Numbered from the stretch's first letter, positions 44,339 to 54,232 are shown. The stretch is DNA of 64,000 nucleotides from Catellatospora sp. TT07R-123 (GCF_018327705.1 NZ_BNEM01000002.1:310001-374000), one strand, 5' to 3'. A program made the numbers and translations. Notes: generated from the letters alone by a model not told the origin.

Positions 44339-45295
44339 TCAGTGAACCGGCCGGTGGCCGCCGCGGCGGAACGTGCGGCGGTAGGTGTCCGGCGGCACGC
44401 CGACGGTGCGGTTGAAGTGGCGGCGCAGCGTCGTGGCGGTGCCCAGCCCGATGGCCGAGGCGATCCTGTCGACGTTGTCGTCAGTGGTCTCCAGCAGCTC
44501 CTGTGCCCGGCGGATCCGCTGCGTGAGCAGCCATTGCAGCGGCGTGGTGCCGGTGACCGACCGGAAGTGCCGGCCGAGGTTGCGCGAGCTCATGTTGGCC
44601 TGCCGGGCCAGGTCCTCCACGGTCAGGGACTCGTCCAGCCGGTCGATGACCCACGGGAGCAGGTGCGCCAGCGGATGGTCGGTCTGCGCGGGCATGGGCG
44701 TGCTGATGAACTGGGCCTGGCCGCCGGAGCGGTGCGGCGGCACGACCAGCCGCCGTGCCGCCGTGTTGGCCACGACCGAGCCGTGGTCCAGGCGGACCAG
44801 GTGCAGGCAGAGGTCTATCGCGGCGGCCTTGCCCGCCGAGGTGAGCACCTGCCCGTTGTCGATGTAGAGCACGTCCGGGTCCACCGCGACGTTCGGGTAG
44901 CGGGCCGCCAGGGCGTCGGTGTGCGCCCAGTGTGTCGTCGCGCGGCGGCCGTCCAGCAGGCCCGCGGCCGCCAGCACGAACGCGCCCGTGCACAGCGACG
45001 CCACCCGGGCACCCGCGTCGTAGGCCGCCCGCACCGCGTCGACCAGCTCCCCCGGCGGGGCGAGGTCCACGTCGGCGGGCGCGGGGACGATCACGGTGTC
45101 GGCGCGGGCGAGCTGGTCCCAGCCGTGGTCGGGCCGCACCTGGAACCGGCCCGCGGCCACCGGGCCCGCGCCGCACAGCGACAGCTCGTACCAGCGGTCT
45201 TCCAGGCCGGGCGGGGACGACCCGAAGATCTCGCAGGCGGCGGCCAGCTCGAAGTGCAGCATCCCGTCCGTCACGGCCAGGGCCACAGTGTGCAT
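44339..45295 (-). CDS. GlxA family AraC-type regulator
   Basis: This 318-residue regulator has an N-terminal DJ-1/PfpI-like domain (VALAVTDGMLHFELAAACEI, ASLCTGAFVLAAAGLLDGRR with the conserved Cys). The C-terminal AraC double HTH follows (LTVEDLARQANMSSRNLGRHFRSVTG, IASAIGLGTATTLRRHFNRTVGVPP). GlxA regulators sense metabolites and activate neighbouring oxidoreductases. ATG 45295 matches the family start. It is divergent from the saccharopine-dehydrogenase-like gene, which is the likely target. Confidence 0.9.
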   Translation of the reverse strand: MHTVALAVTDGMLHFELAAACEIFGSSPPGLEDRWYELSLCGAGPVAAGRFQVRPDHGWDQLARADTVIVPAPADVDLAPPGELVDAVRAAYDAGARVASLCTGAFVLAAAGLLDGRRATTHWAHTDALAARYPNVAVDPDVLYIDNGQVLTSAGKAAAIDLCLHLVRLDHGSVVANTAARRLVVPPHRSGGQAQFISTPMPAQTDHPLAHLLPWVIDRLDESLTVEDLARQANMSSRNLGRHFRSVTGTTPLQWLLTQRIRRAQELLETTDDNVDRIASAIGLGTATTLRRHFNRTVGVPPDTYRRTFRRGGHRPVH

Positions 45296-45392
45296 GTCCG
45301 AAAGTGTACGCACCTTGGCGTTCCCGCCACTCGTGCCCGGAACGCGGCACCGCGATGATTGCATCTGCAACGAGATCGAGCACTTGGGAGAG

Positions 45393-46439
45393 ATGATGAA
45401 GACCGACAACACCGTCGTGGTGTACGGCGCCTACGGCCACACCGGACGTTTCGTGGTCGCCGAGCTGCTGGAGCGCGGATACGTCCCGATCCTGTCCGGT
45501 CGCGACGCGGGCAAGCTGGCGGAACTGGCCGCCGAGACCGGGTGCGAGGCCCGGCCCGCCCCGGTCGACGACCCGGCCGCGCTGGACCGGGCACTGGCGG
45601 CGGCCGCCGCCGTCGTCAACTGCGCCGGGCCGTTCGCCACCACCGCCGCCCCGGTGATCGAGGCGGCGCTGCGGGCGCGGATCCCGTACGTCGACGTCGC
45701 CGCCGAGATCGAGGCCAACCTGGACACCCTGGCCCACTTCGCCGACCGCGCCCGCGAGGCGGGCACCGTCGTGGTCCCCGCGATGGCGTTCTACGGCGGC
45801 CTGGCCGACCTGCTGGCCACTGCCGCGATGGGCGACTGGACCGGCGCGGAGGAGGTCCACGTCGCGTACGGGCTCAGCAGCTGGCACCCCACCGAGGGCA
45901 CCCGGATCGCGGGCGCGGTGTCCCACAGCCGCCGCAACGGCCGGCGGGTCCGCTACAGCGGCGGACGGATCGAATACCACGACGACGCCCTGCCCACGCT
46001 GCGGTGGGACTTCCCCGAGCCCATGGGCACCCGGACCGTGCTCGGCCGGTTCTCGATGGCCGACATCGTGACCATCCCCAGCCACCTGGCCGTGTCCGAG
46101 GTCCACACCTACATGGCCGTCGAGGCGGCCGGTGACCTGTCCTCGCCGCAGACCCCGGCACCGTCGGCCGTGGACGAGCGCGGCCGGTCGGCGCAGACCT
46201 TCCTGGTGGACGTCGTCGTGCAGGCCGGCGGCGTGCGGCGGCGTGCCACGGCCAGTGGCCAGGACATCTACGCCATCAGCGCGCCGCTGGCGGTGGAGGC
46301 CGTCCACCGGGTCCTGACCGGACAGGTCAAGACGTCCGGGGCCGTCTCCCCCGGTGCGGCGTTCGACGCCGCCGACTTCCTCCGCGCGCTGTCGGTCCAC
46401 CTCACCGTCGAGCTGCCCGGCGTCGTGGCGGTCTCGTGA
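45393..46439 (+). CDS. Saccharopine dehydrogenase-like NAD(P)-binding protein
   Basis: This 348-residue protein has a Rossmann start VVVYGAYGHTGRFVVAELLERG (GxxGxxG) and NCAGPFATTAAPVIEAALRARIPYVDVAAEIE, the hallmark of saccharopine-dehydrogenase-like reductases. The C-terminal alpha/beta half is of the short type. Its substrate is unknown. Tandem ATGs at 45393/45396 follow GGGAG. It is divergent from the GlxA regulator with 97 bases between; TTGCA-TC-TGCAA at 45359-45370 is a candidate operator. Confidence 0.85.
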   Translation: MMKTDNTVVVYGAYGHTGRFVVAELLERGYVPILSGRDAGKLAELAAETGCEARPAPVDDPAALDRALAAAAAVVNCAGPFATTAAPVIEAALRARIPYVDVAAEIEANLDTLAHFADRAREAGTVVVPAMAFYGGLADLLATAAMGDWTGAEEVHVAYGLSSWHPTEGTRIAGAVSHSRRNGRRVRYSGGRIEYHDDALPTLRWDFPEPMGTRTVLGRFSMADIVTIPSHLAVSEVHTYMAVEAAGDLSSPQTPAPSAVDERGRSAQTFLVDVVVQAGGVRRRATASGQDIYAISAPLAVEAVHRVLTGQVKTSGAVSPGAAFDAADFLRALSVHLTVELPGVVAVS

Positions 46440-46494
46440 CAGCGGCCGACCGCCGCGCAGCGCACCGGTCGACCACGCCGGGGCGAACGGACGG

Positions 46495-47169
46495 TCAGCG
46501 GGCCCGGGTCTCCCAGACCGGCTGCTGGGGCTCGTCGTTGTGGACGATGATGTCGACCTGGTCGGTCGGGCGGACCGTGGCGAAGTAGAGCTGCTGGGAG
46601 GGGAGGTAGCGCTCGCGCCAGCGCCGTTCGACCTCGGCACGGGAGGACACCTGGCGCTCCCGGATCACGGCACGGTCCACGGTCTTCTCGAGCGCGGTCG
46701 ACACGAAGACGCGCAGATCCCACCGGTCGATCAGTTCCGGGCGCATGAGGAAGACACCGTCGAAGACGAGCACGGCGTCGGCGGGGGCGGTCGTGACCGG
46801 TGCGGACAGCACCGTATCCGCCGTGCGGTCGTAGACCGCGTGCTGGAAGCGTCGATCTCCGCCGGGGCCGAGCGGATCGAGCAGCACCCGGTTCAGCGCG
46901 TCGTGGTCGTGGGCGTCGAGGTAGCAGCCTTCAGCCGAGTACTCGCCGCGCGGATAGCGCCGTGCCCGGGGGAACAGGAAATCGTCGATCGTCGCGCGGA
47001 TGACGTCGCGGCCCTGCGTGCGCAGGACGGCGGCCAGCTCGTCGGCGAGCGTGGTCTTGCCCGCGGCGGGCGGTCCGTCGACGGCGACCCGCGTCGGGTG
47101 TGCGACGGTCACGGACCCGACCGCCTCGGCCAGGCGGCCGAGCATCTCGTCCCGATTGCCCCGACCCAT
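46495..47169 (-). CDS. Uridine kinase-like P-loop kinase
   Basis: This 224-residue P-loop kinase has Walker A RVAVDGPPAAGKTTLADELA, then VIRATIDDFLFPRARRYPRGEYSAEGCYLDAHD (nucleoside-binding region of the uridine kinase group) and AVLVFDGVFLMRPELIDRWD. The lid is RERQVSSRAEVERRWRERY. It phosphorylates a nucleoside or similar small molecule; specificity is not determinable. ATG 47169 fits the family start. Confidence 0.88.
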   Translation of the reverse strand: MGRGNRDEMLGRLAEAVGSVTVAHPTRVAVDGPPAAGKTTLADELAAVLRTQGRDVIRATIDDFLFPRARRYPRGEYSAEGCYLDAHDHDALNRVLLDPLGPGGDRRFQHAVYDRTADTVLSAPVTTAPADAVLVFDGVFLMRPELIDRWDLRVFVSTALEKTVDRAVIRERQVSSRAEVERRWRERYLPSQQLYFATVRPTDQVDIIVHNDEPQQPVWETRAR

Positions 47170-47268
47170 GTCCTGCCCGTCCTGATCTCGCGAAGACCGC
47201 GGTGTCGAGCCGACCGCATGCCGGGCCCGTGGTCCGGACGGCAGTGGGAACATACCCGGCCGACCTGG

Positions 47269-47826
47269 TCAGCCGGGCCAGGCGGCGGTCGCCGCGATCT
47301 TGGCGGTGACGGCGGTGCCCAGCGGGCCGGAGTCGATGGTCAGCCGGTCGGAGAAGCAGCGGGCGATCCACAGGCCGTACCCGGAGCTCTGCTCCTCGGT
47401 CGGCGGCTGCCAGCCGGCCGTGCACGGCCGTCCCATGCCGGGGCCGCTGTCGGTCACCTGGCAGAACACCCAGCCGGGATAGCGGGACAGGTGCAGCCTG
47501 CCCTGGCCGTCGGCGTAGCGGACCACGTTCACGACCAGCTCGGTCGCGACCGCGCCGAGCGCGAACACGGTCTGGCTGTCCAGCCGCCACGGATCGGCCA
47601 GCTGCTGGATCCGCGCCCGCAGCAGGCTCAGGGACTGGCGGGTGAACGGGCCGGGCACGGTCAGGTGCTCCTGCGGCCGCGACGGCACCTCGTCTGCCGG
47701 AGCGACCGGTTCGGGTGGGTTCGCCTGCCGGGCAGCGGCGGCGCCGCGCGCACCGGCGAGGGCCGCGCGGTGCGCTCCGTACAGGCGCAGGCGGCTTGCT
47801 CTCAGGCGGCGAACGTCGGGCGTCAT
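47269..47826 (-). CDS. RsbW-like ATP-binding (HATPase_c_2) protein
   Basis: This 185-residue protein has a basic Ala/Arg N-terminal tail (about 50 residues). The GHKL ATPase fold follows: N-box VFALGAVATELVVNVVRYADGQ, G1 QVTDSGPGMG, G2 SSGYGLWIARCFSDR and end PLGTAVTAKI. This is the anti-sigma/serine-kinase type common in many copies in actinomycetes. It has no STAS or sigma gene next to it. ATG 47826 with GGAG upstream is chosen over a start at 47871. Confidence 0.82.
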   Translation of the reverse strand: MTPDVRRLRASRLRLYGAHRAALAGARGAAAARQANPPEPVAPADEVPSRPQEHLTVPGPFTRQSLSLLRARIQQLADPWRLDSQTVFALGAVATELVVNVVRYADGQGRLHLSRYPGWVFCQVTDSGPGMGRPCTAGWQPPTEEQSSGYGLWIARCFSDRLTIDSGPLGTAVTAKIAATAAWPG

Positions 47827-47955
47827 GGTCACTCCATCGGCAGGCGGCATCACCGCGCCGTATACCCACACGGGGCTGTTCCGATCATCGTTTCGACCGG
47901 TCGTTTCGGCAAGACCGCCGCAGGATCTCAGGATGATCCGGTTATCTCGTCCATA

Positions 47956-49125
47956 TCACCTCAGATCTTCCTTCTGATACATACGTCGCAGGTCGTCCCG
48001 CAAGTCGCGCACCCTTGCCCGGTCCAGGCCGCCCGGCAGCGGCCCGGGCGACCTGTGCTCGCAGACGAACATCGCCGAGGTGACGATGTGCAGTTCCGCC
48101 GCTGACAGGGCGAGCACGTTCCAGGCGCCGTACCGCCCGGGGCGGTGTCCCTCGCGCAGTCTGGCCGCCAGGACGTCGGCCGCCACAGGGTCCTTGAGCA
48201 CTCGGTACAGGGGTTCGTCGTCATCGACGCCGAGAGCGTGTTCGATCATGAGCGCCCACAGTTCGAACCCGCCGGGGTCGCCCTGGACCCGCAGCCGCTG
48301 CGGTTGCAGCAGCATCGCCGTCCGCCGGGCCGCCAGCGGCAGGTTGATCGTCACCACGCCGAGGAGGTCCTTGGCGGTCTGCCAGGTCCATCCTTTCGAC
48401 AGGGTCACCGCCGTCGCGCCGTCGGCGGCGGCGCGGTGGACGTCGGCCCCCGCCAGCCGCAGGACGGCGACGACCTGCTGCTCGTCGCGTTCCACGGCGT
48501 ACATGAGTGCGGTGCGGCCGTGCCGGTCGGCGGCGTCGGCGTCCGCGCCGGCCTGAAGCAGCACATCGACCGCGGCCGCGTCGCCGCGGCGGGCGGCCAT
48601 GACCAGCGCGGGTGTTCCGTCGGAGCGGTGCTCGTCGGGTGACGCCCCGTGCCGCAGCAGCTCCCTCAGCACTACGGGCGGGGCCCCCTCCTGCACGGCC
48701 GTCACCAGCAGCGGTTCCTCACCCGGCGCGAGGGGCGCGGAGTGGGCCAGCAGCGTGCTCAACGTCGCCAGGTGCGCGCCTGATCCCGTGATGCAGGAAG
48801 CGAGCGCGATACGCGGCAGACTCGGTGGGCTGTCCTGCGGCTCGGCGGCCAGCCCACCTCGCCGGATCAGCAACTCCACCGTCCCGGCGGCCCCGTCGCA
48901 GACCGCGTACATGAGCGCGCTGGAGCTCAGCTCCGGCACGATGCCCCGCAGGCGCGACCCGACCGGCACCCCGGCGTCCAGCAGCATCTCGACCACCTGA
49001 ACATGGTCGCGACCTGCGGCCTCGACCAGCGCCCGCTCCAGCACGGAGGCGTCGCCCTCGCGAACCGCCCGCGACACCCACTGTTCCGTCAGGTAGTCAT
49101 CCTGGTCGTCCGTCCCCACGATCAC
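47956..49125 (-). CDS. Ankyrin repeat protein
   Basis: This 389-residue soluble protein has ankyrin repeats over residues 20-235, such as HVQVVEMLLDAGVPVGSR, RSDGTPALVMAARRGDAAAV, DVLLQAGADADAADRHGRTA and LMYAVERDEQQVVAVLRLAG. A C-terminal helical region of about 150 residues has no recognised domain. Ankyrins mediate protein contacts; the partner is unknown. The start is uncertain: tandem GTG codons near 49125 lack a strong ribosome-binding site. Confidence 0.8.
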   Translation of the reverse strand: MIVGTDDQDDYLTEQWVSRAVREGDASVLERALVEAAGRDHVQVVEMLLDAGVPVGSRLRGIVPELSSSALMYAVCDGAAGTVELLIRRGGLAAEPQDSPPSLPRIALASCITGSGAHLATLSTLLAHSAPLAPGEEPLLVTAVQEGAPPVVLRELLRHGASPDEHRSDGTPALVMAARRGDAAAVDVLLQAGADADAADRHGRTALMYAVERDEQQVVAVLRLAGADVHRAAADGATAVTLSKGWTWQTAKDLLGVVTINLPLAARRTAMLLQPQRLRVQGDPGGFELWALMIEHALGVDDDEPLYRVLKDPVAADVLAARLREGHRPGRYGAWNVLALSAAELHIVTSAMFVCEHRSPGPLPGGLDRARVRDLRDDLRRMYQKEDLR

Positions 49126-49357
49126 GCCTGCATTCTGCTCCGAACCGCCCGGCGCACCGACCCGCGGATCTCTTCTCACCACGGATGGTCGTCGCCGCCA
49201 GGAGGAAGTCCGCCGGCCTGATCGTCCCCCGGAGTAGTGGCGGCACGTCATTACCACGGCCCGAGAGAACGAAAAGGAGTTACCCGGCAAACCAACCGCA
49301 CCAGCCTGCCTCGCGCGATGATGTCGGCAAAAGCGTCTCTGTCACTGGGGGTATGGA

Positions 49358-50182
49358 ATGGCCGACTGGGACGGCGCCGGTTACGTGCGCGTCAGCGGGT
49401 TGCAGCGGGCGATGGCGACGGCCTCCCTCGACGCCCTCACGGTCGCGGGCGACGAGCGCGTGCTCGACGTGGGCTGCGGCGACGGGTACGTCACCCGGCA
49501 GATCGCGGCCCGGGTGCCGGCGGGTTCGGTCGTCGGCGTGGACGCGTCGCCGCGCATGATCGACACGGCCCGTGCCGCCGACGACCGGGCCAAGAACGTG
49601 TCGTTCCAGGTCGGCGACGTCACCACGATGGCGTTCGGGCCCGACTTCGACCTGGTGGTCTCGTTCAACGCCCTGCACTGGGTGCCCGACCAGCAGGCCG
49701 CCTTCCGCAACATCGCGGCGGCGCTCGACCCGTACGGCCGGGTGCTCGTGCAGTTCGTCTGCCACGGTCCCCGCCCGAGCGTCGAGCGCGTCACGATGGA
49801 GGTGTGCCGCGATCCGCGCTGGGCGCCCGCCTTCGCGGGCTTCGCGCCGCCCTACGTGCACATCGATCCCGATGACCTGGCCGGGATCGCGGGCAGCGCG
49901 GGCCTGGACGTCACGGGGCAGTCGGTCGCGGACCGCGAATGGGACTTCGGCTCACGCGAGCAGTTCGCCCAGTGGTGCGCGGTCGGGTTCACGGACTGGA
50001 CGTCGCGGCTGCCGGCGGCGGACGGTCCCGTGTTCATCGACGCCGTCGTCGACCGGTACCAGGCGGTCGTCGGCAGGCCGGGACTGTTCCGGTTCCTGCA
50101 ACTGCGGGCCGAGCTCCGGCCGAGCCCGGCGGCCGCGAGATCTGCGGCCGCGGACTCGGGCGCGAGGCGGGGCAGGTTCTGA
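49358..50182 (+). CDS. SAM-dependent methyltransferase (trans-aconitate methyltransferase-like)
   Basis: This 274-residue class I methyltransferase has motif I RVLDVGCGDGYVTRQIA, the acidic residue in VVGVDASPRMID, motif II FDLVVSFNALHWVPDQQ and motif III ALDPYGRVLVQFV. The NALHWV signature is typical of trans-aconitate methyltransferase-like enzymes, though the substrate need not be aconitate. It ends 2 bases from the end of the SDR gene on the other strand, so it converges on the GntR-linked cluster and is not part of it. Confidence 0.88.
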   Translation: MADWDGAGYVRVSGLQRAMATASLDALTVAGDERVLDVGCGDGYVTRQIAARVPAGSVVGVDASPRMIDTARAADDRAKNVSFQVGDVTTMAFGPDFDLVVSFNALHWVPDQQAAFRNIAAALDPYGRVLVQFVCHGPRPSVERVTMEVCRDPRWAPAFAGFAPPYVHIDPDDLAGIAGSAGLDVTGQSVADREWDFGSREQFAQWCAVGFTDWTSRLPAADGPVFIDAVVDRYQAVVGRPGLFRFLQLRAELRPSPAAARSAAADSGARRGRF

Positions 50183-50183
50183 A

Positions 50184-50933
50184 CTACCGGCCGCTCATGA
50201 GGTCGTTGAACCGGGTCACCACGCCTACCTCGTCGGGCCGCTGCGCGTCGCGGCGTTGCCGGGCCCGTTCGACGAGCACCTCGACCTCGTCGGTCTCCAG
50301 CACCCGGAGGGTCTCGGCGAGGTAGTCGGCCAGGGGCATGGCGCGGGGGTCGGTGAGGTTGACCTCCATCAGCCCGGTCTGCGTGTACGGCGGCGCGATC
50401 TCCAGGACCCGCACCGAGCTGCCGCGCAGCCGGTAGCGCAGCGACAGCGTGTACGAGTGCAGTGCGGCCTTGGTCGCGGAGTAGACCGACGACGACGCCA
50501 GCGGCGCGTAGCCGAGCATCGAGGTGACCATGACGACGGTCGCCGAAGGCTGCCGGCGCAGGTGGTCGATGAGCGCCGACACCAGGCGGATCGGGCCGAG
50601 CAGGTTGGTGGCGACGGTGGCGGTGAGCAGGTCGTCGTCGACAGGCCGGCCGGGGTCGTCGCCGTGCATGACACCGGCGTTGCTGATGACGACGTTGAGC
50701 GCGGGGTGTTCGGCGAGCACCTGCGGGATCGCGCGGGCGATGCCGGCGGCGTCCGCGACGTCCATGCACACGGTGCTCATACCGGGGCAGCCTGCGGCGA
50801 CCTCGTCGAGCGGCGCGGCCCGGCGGCCGGCGATGATGACGTGGTTGCCGCGGCGGTGCAGCTCTTCGGCCAGGCCGCGGCCGATGCCGGAGCCGCCGCC
50901 GGTGATCAGGATCGTGTTGCCGGTCAGGTCCAT
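50184..50933 (-). CDS. Short-chain dehydrogenase/reductase (DltE-like)
   Basis: This 249-residue classical SDR has [18 protein letters not shown] (TGxxxGIG), [11 protein letters not shown], catalytic Ser in [12 protein letters not shown] and [11 protein letters not shown] (YxxxK). The [12 protein letters not shown] region matches the DltE-type group. It oxidises or reduces an alcohol/carbonyl using NAD(P)(H). It is the last gene of the five-gene operon that starts at 54024; its ATG lies within the end of the NmrA-like gene (10-base overlap). Confidence 0.9.
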   Translation of the reverse strand: MDLTGNTILITGGGSGIGRGLAEELHRRGNHVIIAGRRAAPLDEVAAGCPGMSTVCMDVADAAGIARAIPQVLAEHPALNVVISNAGVMHGDDPGRPVDDDLLTATVATNLLGPIRLVSALIDHLRRQPSATVVMVTSMLGYAPLASSSVYSATKAALHSYTLSLRYRLRGSSVRVLEIAPPYTQTGLMEVNLTDPRAMPLADYLAETLRVLETDEVEVLVERARQRRDAQRPDEVGVVTRFNDLMSGR

Positions 50934-51811
50934 GGGCTGTCTCCCCTGGTGTACGCCGCGTACTGGTCGCGTACGTATTCCTCGAACGTGGTGGGCGGCC
51001 GCCGCAGCAGCCAGGTCAGCACATTGGCGTTGCCGACGAAGTCGTGGCTGCTGTAGCGGGCGGTGATCGCGCGCAGCACCCGGACCTGGTGGGTGACCTG
51101 CCGCGGGTCGGTGTCGCCGACCCATGCCCGGAGGTAGGTGTCGGCGTCGATCTCGCGGACCTCGACGGGCCGGCCGAGGACCCGGGTGATGATCTCGCCG
51201 AGCTCGTACGCGGTGTAGCGGCCCGGCCCGACCAGCTCGTAGGTGGCTCCGGCGTGCCTTTCGCCGTCGGTCAGCACGGTGAATGCCACGTCGGTGACGT
51301 CGCCCAGGTCCACCAGCGACTGGCGGCGCTCCAGCGACCAGGACAGCTCGAAGACGCCCCGTTCGAAGACCGGGCGGAGTTTGAGCGGCAGCATGTAGTT
51401 GGCGGGTTGGAGGATGGTGAACTCCAGCCCGGCGGAGAGCAGGTGCTCCTCGACGTCCCGTTTGATCTCGTGCTGGACGAGGTCGGTGGTGATCGCGTGC
51501 AGCACCGAGCTGAACACGAAGTGCCGTACGCCTTCGGCGCGTGCCGCGTCCACGACGGCGAACCCCATGTCGCGTTCGCGCGGGTGGAGGGTGGGGCCGA
51601 CGTGGTAGATCCGCTCGACGCCCCGGACGGCCCGGGTCAGGGTCGCCGGCTCGGTGAGGTCGCCGACGACCACGTCCGTGGCGCCGAGGGCGCGCAGCCG
51701 CGCGGCGGAGGCTTCGGTCTGGACGCAGGCGCGGACCGGCAGGCCCGCGGCGAGCAGTTTCGGCACGAGCAGGCGGCCCTGGTTGCCGTGGGCGGCGGTG
51801 ACGAGGATCAA
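50924..51811 (-). CDS. NmrA-like NAD(P)-binding protein
   Basis: This 295-residue Rossmann protein of the NmrA/TMR group starts [20 protein letters not shown] (GxxGxxG variant). It has [36 protein letters not shown] and [10 protein letters not shown]. Members act as NAD(P)H-dependent reductases or redox sensors. The start is a TTG at 51811 because GGAAGG lies 6 bases upstream and the Rossmann strand begins at once. It starts 11 bases after the amidohydrolase stop, the same operon. Confidence 0.85.
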   Translation of the reverse strand: MILVTAAHGNQGRLLVPKLLAAGLPVRACVQTEASAARLRALGATDVVVGDLTEPATLTRAVRGVERIYHVGPTLHPRERDMGFAVVDAARAEGVRHFVFSSVLHAITTDLVQHEIKRDVEEHLLSAGLEFTILQPANYMLPLKLRPVFERGVFELSWSLERRQSLVDLGDVTDVAFTVLTDGERHAGATYELVGPGRYTAYELGEIITRVLGRPVEVREIDADTYLRAWVGDTDPRQVTHQVRVLRAITARYSSHDFVGNANVLTWLLRRPPTTFEEYVRDQYAAYTRGDSPWT

Positions 51812-51822
51812 CGGTGGCCTTC

Positions 51823-52944
51823 CTACTTGACCCGGTCGCCGGCGATCCATACGCCGCGGACGGCTCGGGTGGCGGCGATGTCGCTGGTCGGGTCGCCGTC
51901 GACGAGGACGACGTCGGCTCGGCTGCCGGGGGTGGTCACGCCCCGGTCGCTGAGGCCGAAGGTGTCGGCGGCCAGCGATGTCGCGCCGCGCAGCGCCTCG
52001 ACGGGGGTCAGCCCGGCGGCGACCAGGCGGGCGAGTTCGTCGTGCAGCGACTGCCCGTACGGGGGCTGGAACGGGGAGCCGTGGCCGCCGTTGGCGTCGG
52101 TGCCGACCAGCACGGTCTTGCCGGCCTGCCGGAATGCCGCCACGACCGATTCGGCGTGCCGGTATCTCATCCGCAGTCCTGGCACGACCAGGGACAGCAG
52201 CCGCATGTGCAGCCGGCCGCCGATGGCGTGTACGACGCCGTCCATCATCGCCAGGGTCGGGATGATGGTGACGGGCCGCTCGGCGAGCAGTTGCCTGAAG
52301 GCGCTGTCCAGGGTGCCGGCCACCGGTGTGTGGGTGAGGACGTCGACGCCGGCGGTGAGCGCGGTGCGCATGGTGTCGATGCTGACCACGTGGGCCACGG
52401 TCCGCAGGTCGGCCGCGTGCGCGGCGGTGACCAGGGCCGCGATGGTGTCGGCGCGCAGCGGTCTGGCGCCGGGGATCTGCGGGTCCTCGACGATGATCTT
52501 CAGGTAGTCGGACCGCTCGGCGACCCGGTCGGCGACGAAGCGGGCCGCGTCGTCGGGCCCGGTGACGCCGGTCGACGGCGGGAAGCCCATCTTCGTGATG
52601 AACATCGAGCCGGGTCCGCTGGCCACCCGGCCCGCGGATCTGAGCGCGGGCAGGCCGGGGCGGTCCTTGAGGTCCATGGTCGCGTCGAGGTTCGGCGCGC
52701 CCATGTCCAGCACGGTCGTCACGCCCCAGTCGGCCATCGCGCGCAGCTGGGCTGCCTCGTCGACGTGCGCGTGCGTGTCGATGAAGCCGGGCAGCAGCGT
52801 CCCGCCGCCGCCGTCGACGAGGTCGGCTCCGGCCGGGACCGGGCCGGTGCTGATCAGTCCGTCCTGCAGGAGCACGGTGGCGGGGGCGCCGAGCCGTGTT
52901 CCGTCGAAGACCCGGACGTTGCTGATGGCTGTGGCGGATGACAT
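51823..52944 (-). CDS. Amidohydrolase family metal-dependent hydrolase
   Basis: This is a 373-residue TIM-barrel amidohydrolase. Metal ligands appear in [15 protein letters not shown] (HxH), the bridging-Lys candidate in [10 protein letters not shown], His in TVAHVVS and VLTHTPVAG, and the catalytic Asp in [12 protein letters not shown]. The C-terminal [18 protein letters not shown] closes the small beta domain. It resembles imidazolonepropionase or prolidase-like cyclic amidases; the substrate may be an amide, lactam or lactone of the pathway. It is third gene in the operon led by the SnoaL-like gene. Confidence 0.88.
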   Translation of the reverse strand: MSSATAISNVRVFDGTRLGAPATVLLQDGLISTGPVPAGADLVDGGGGTLLPGFIDTHAHVDEAAQLRAMADWGVTTVLDMGAPNLDATMDLKDRPGLPALRSAGRVASGPGSMFITKMGFPPSTGVTGPDDAARFVADRVAERSDYLKIIVEDPQIPGARPLRADTIAALVTAAHAADLRTVAHVVSIDTMRTALTAGVDVLTHTPVAGTLDSAFRQLLAERPVTIIPTLAMMDGVVHAIGGRLHMRLLSLVVPGLRMRYRHAESVVAAFRQAGKTVLVGTDANGGHGSPFQPPYGQSLHDELARLVAAGLTPVEALRGATSLAADTFGLSDRGVTTPGSRADVVLVDGDPTSDIAATRAVRGVWIAGDRVK

Positions 52945-52981
52945 GTCCGGGCGCTCGTTTCGTGCGGCGGTCGGCGGGGGT

Positions 52982-53425
52982 TCACGCGGGGTGGGGGGCG
53001 GCGTGGACGCGGCGGTGGAAGGCCGCGCGCAGGTCAGGCACGAGCGCGGCCGCGGCGGCCGGGTCGGCGTGGTCGCGGCGCAGGTTGAGGATGTTGCCGG
53101 CCCGCAGCTCGGCGGGCACCTGCTCGCCGCGCGGGGCGATGAGCACGTGGAAGTGCGGGTAGGCCTCACCGAAGACCATGAGGTATGTCGCCGGGGCGCC
53201 GGTGACCTCGGTGACCGCCGCGACGACGTCCTGGGCCCGCTGGGCGAACGTGGCGAGCTCGGCGTGGTCGAGGCCGGTGATGCGCTCGGCGTGGCGGCGC
53301 ACCCGCAGGATGAGCCATCCCGGGACGTCGTATCCGGCGACGACCTCGGCGGCCCACAGGTCGTCGCGGAACACCACCGAACTGTCGTCGGCGTTCTCCT
53401 GCGTACACATCAGACAGTCGGCCAT
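52982..53425 (-). CDS. HIT-like protein with altered histidine triad
   Basis: This 147-residue HIT-fold protein starts MADCLMCTQENADDSSVVFR with a CxxC. It has WLILRVRRHAERITGLD and the triad region YPHFHVLIAPRG. The canonical HxHxHxx reads HFHVLIA, keeping the first two His (including the nucleophile position) but replacing the third by Leu. Family members hydrolyse or transfer nucleotide phosphates. It is second gene in the operon, 113 bases after the SnoaL-like stop and 37 bases before the amidohydrolase. Confidence 0.8.
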   Translation of the reverse strand: MADCLMCTQENADDSSVVFRDDLWAAEVVAGYDVPGWLILRVRRHAERITGLDHAELATFAQRAQDVVAAVTEVTGAPATYLMVFGEAYPHFHVLIAPRGEQVPAELRAGNILNLRRDHADPAAAAALVPDLRAAFHRRVHAAPHPA

Positions 53426-53538
53426 GGAGGCTCCTTCGTTGCTGGTGTCGTGCTCGGCGTCGGGGCGCTGCCGGTGTCCGGGCAGCGCCCCGGCGCCGTC
53501 GGTCGGGCGCGTCACCGCGGCTGGCGGCGGCGCGGGGG

Positions 53539-54024
53539 TCAGTGGAAGACTTCGACGGTGGCGTCGGCCGGGATGTCGTCGTTGACCCGGTCGCGGTCGT
53601 TGATGTCGCGCCAGATCTCGTAGCCGTGCTCGCGGCAGATCTTGCCGTCGCGCATCTTGAACGCGTGCAGCAGGCGGATGCTGACGGTGGTGCCGACCGG
53701 GAACGGGGCGTTGCGGAAGCCGTCGCCGGTGATGGTCCACTCGAAGATGCTGTCGTCGAACACCCACTCCTCGGTCGCGAACCGGTGCAGGTTGGTGATC
53801 TTGTGGATGTTCATCGAGCTGAAGATCTTCAGGTACTCCCGCTTGACCTCTTCCACGTCCCGCAGCACCAGGCCGCGGGCCGGGACCTCCCACACGATGT
53901 CGTCGGTGTAGACGGAGATGGCCTTGTCGATGCTCTCGACGTTCTCGTTGTGGAAGTGCACGTCGACCGCGGCGAGGTTGGCGGCGATGATCTCGTCGCG
54001 GGTGAGGTCGGCTTGAGACGTCAT
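53539..54024 (-). CDS. SnoaL/NTF2-like protein
   Basis: This 161-residue alpha+beta cone-fold protein starts NLAAVDVHFHNENVESIDKA and has YTDDIVWEVPARGLVLRDVE, TNLHRFATEEWVFDDSIFEW and LLHAFKMRDGKICREHGYEIW. This is the pattern of SnoaL-like isomerase/cyclase or hydratase proteins. The ligand is unknown. It leads the five-gene operon; the GntR-type motif lies 155 bases upstream at 54179-54198. Confidence 0.85.
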   Translation of the reverse strand: MTSQADLTRDEIIAANLAAVDVHFHNENVESIDKAISVYTDDIVWEVPARGLVLRDVEEVKREYLKIFSSMNIHKITNLHRFATEEWVFDDSIFEWTITGDGFRNAPFPVGTTVSIRLLHAFKMRDGKICREHGYEIWRDINDRDRVNDDIPADATVEVFH

Positions 54025-54178
54025 GTGGGTCTCCTAGGGGACGGTGTGTGCTGAAGGTGATGGCGCCGGCTGCGCGCGGCGGCCGCCCGATATTCCCTGC
54101 TTACCGCACTTTGCGCCCGGGGACGGCGGAGGCGTCACCGGAACCGGCGGGTCGTCGCTTGTTTCTCCGAGATTACTT

Positions 54179-54198
54179 GCGATATGTGATAACAGCAA
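54179..54198 (-). promoter_or_regulatory. Shared GntR-type motif, site 1
   Basis: GCGATATGTGATAACAGCAA on the plus strand is identical at 19 of 20 positions to the site at 60800. It lies in the 208-base gap between the SnoaL-like operon and the AceE-like gene. The TGT-N4-ACA dyad within the complementary strand (TGTTATCACA) is a GntR-like half-site pair. Confidence 0.7.
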
Positions 54199-54232
54199 TA
54201 GGCGCACGGCCGGGACGGCCCTGAAAAGACCT

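Noticed and set aside
44481-46640. 719-codon minus-strand frame across the GlxA and saccharopine-dehydrogenase-like genes
   Set aside because: It crosses two well-supported genes in other frames, is Arg/Gly-rich, and has no recognisable domain.
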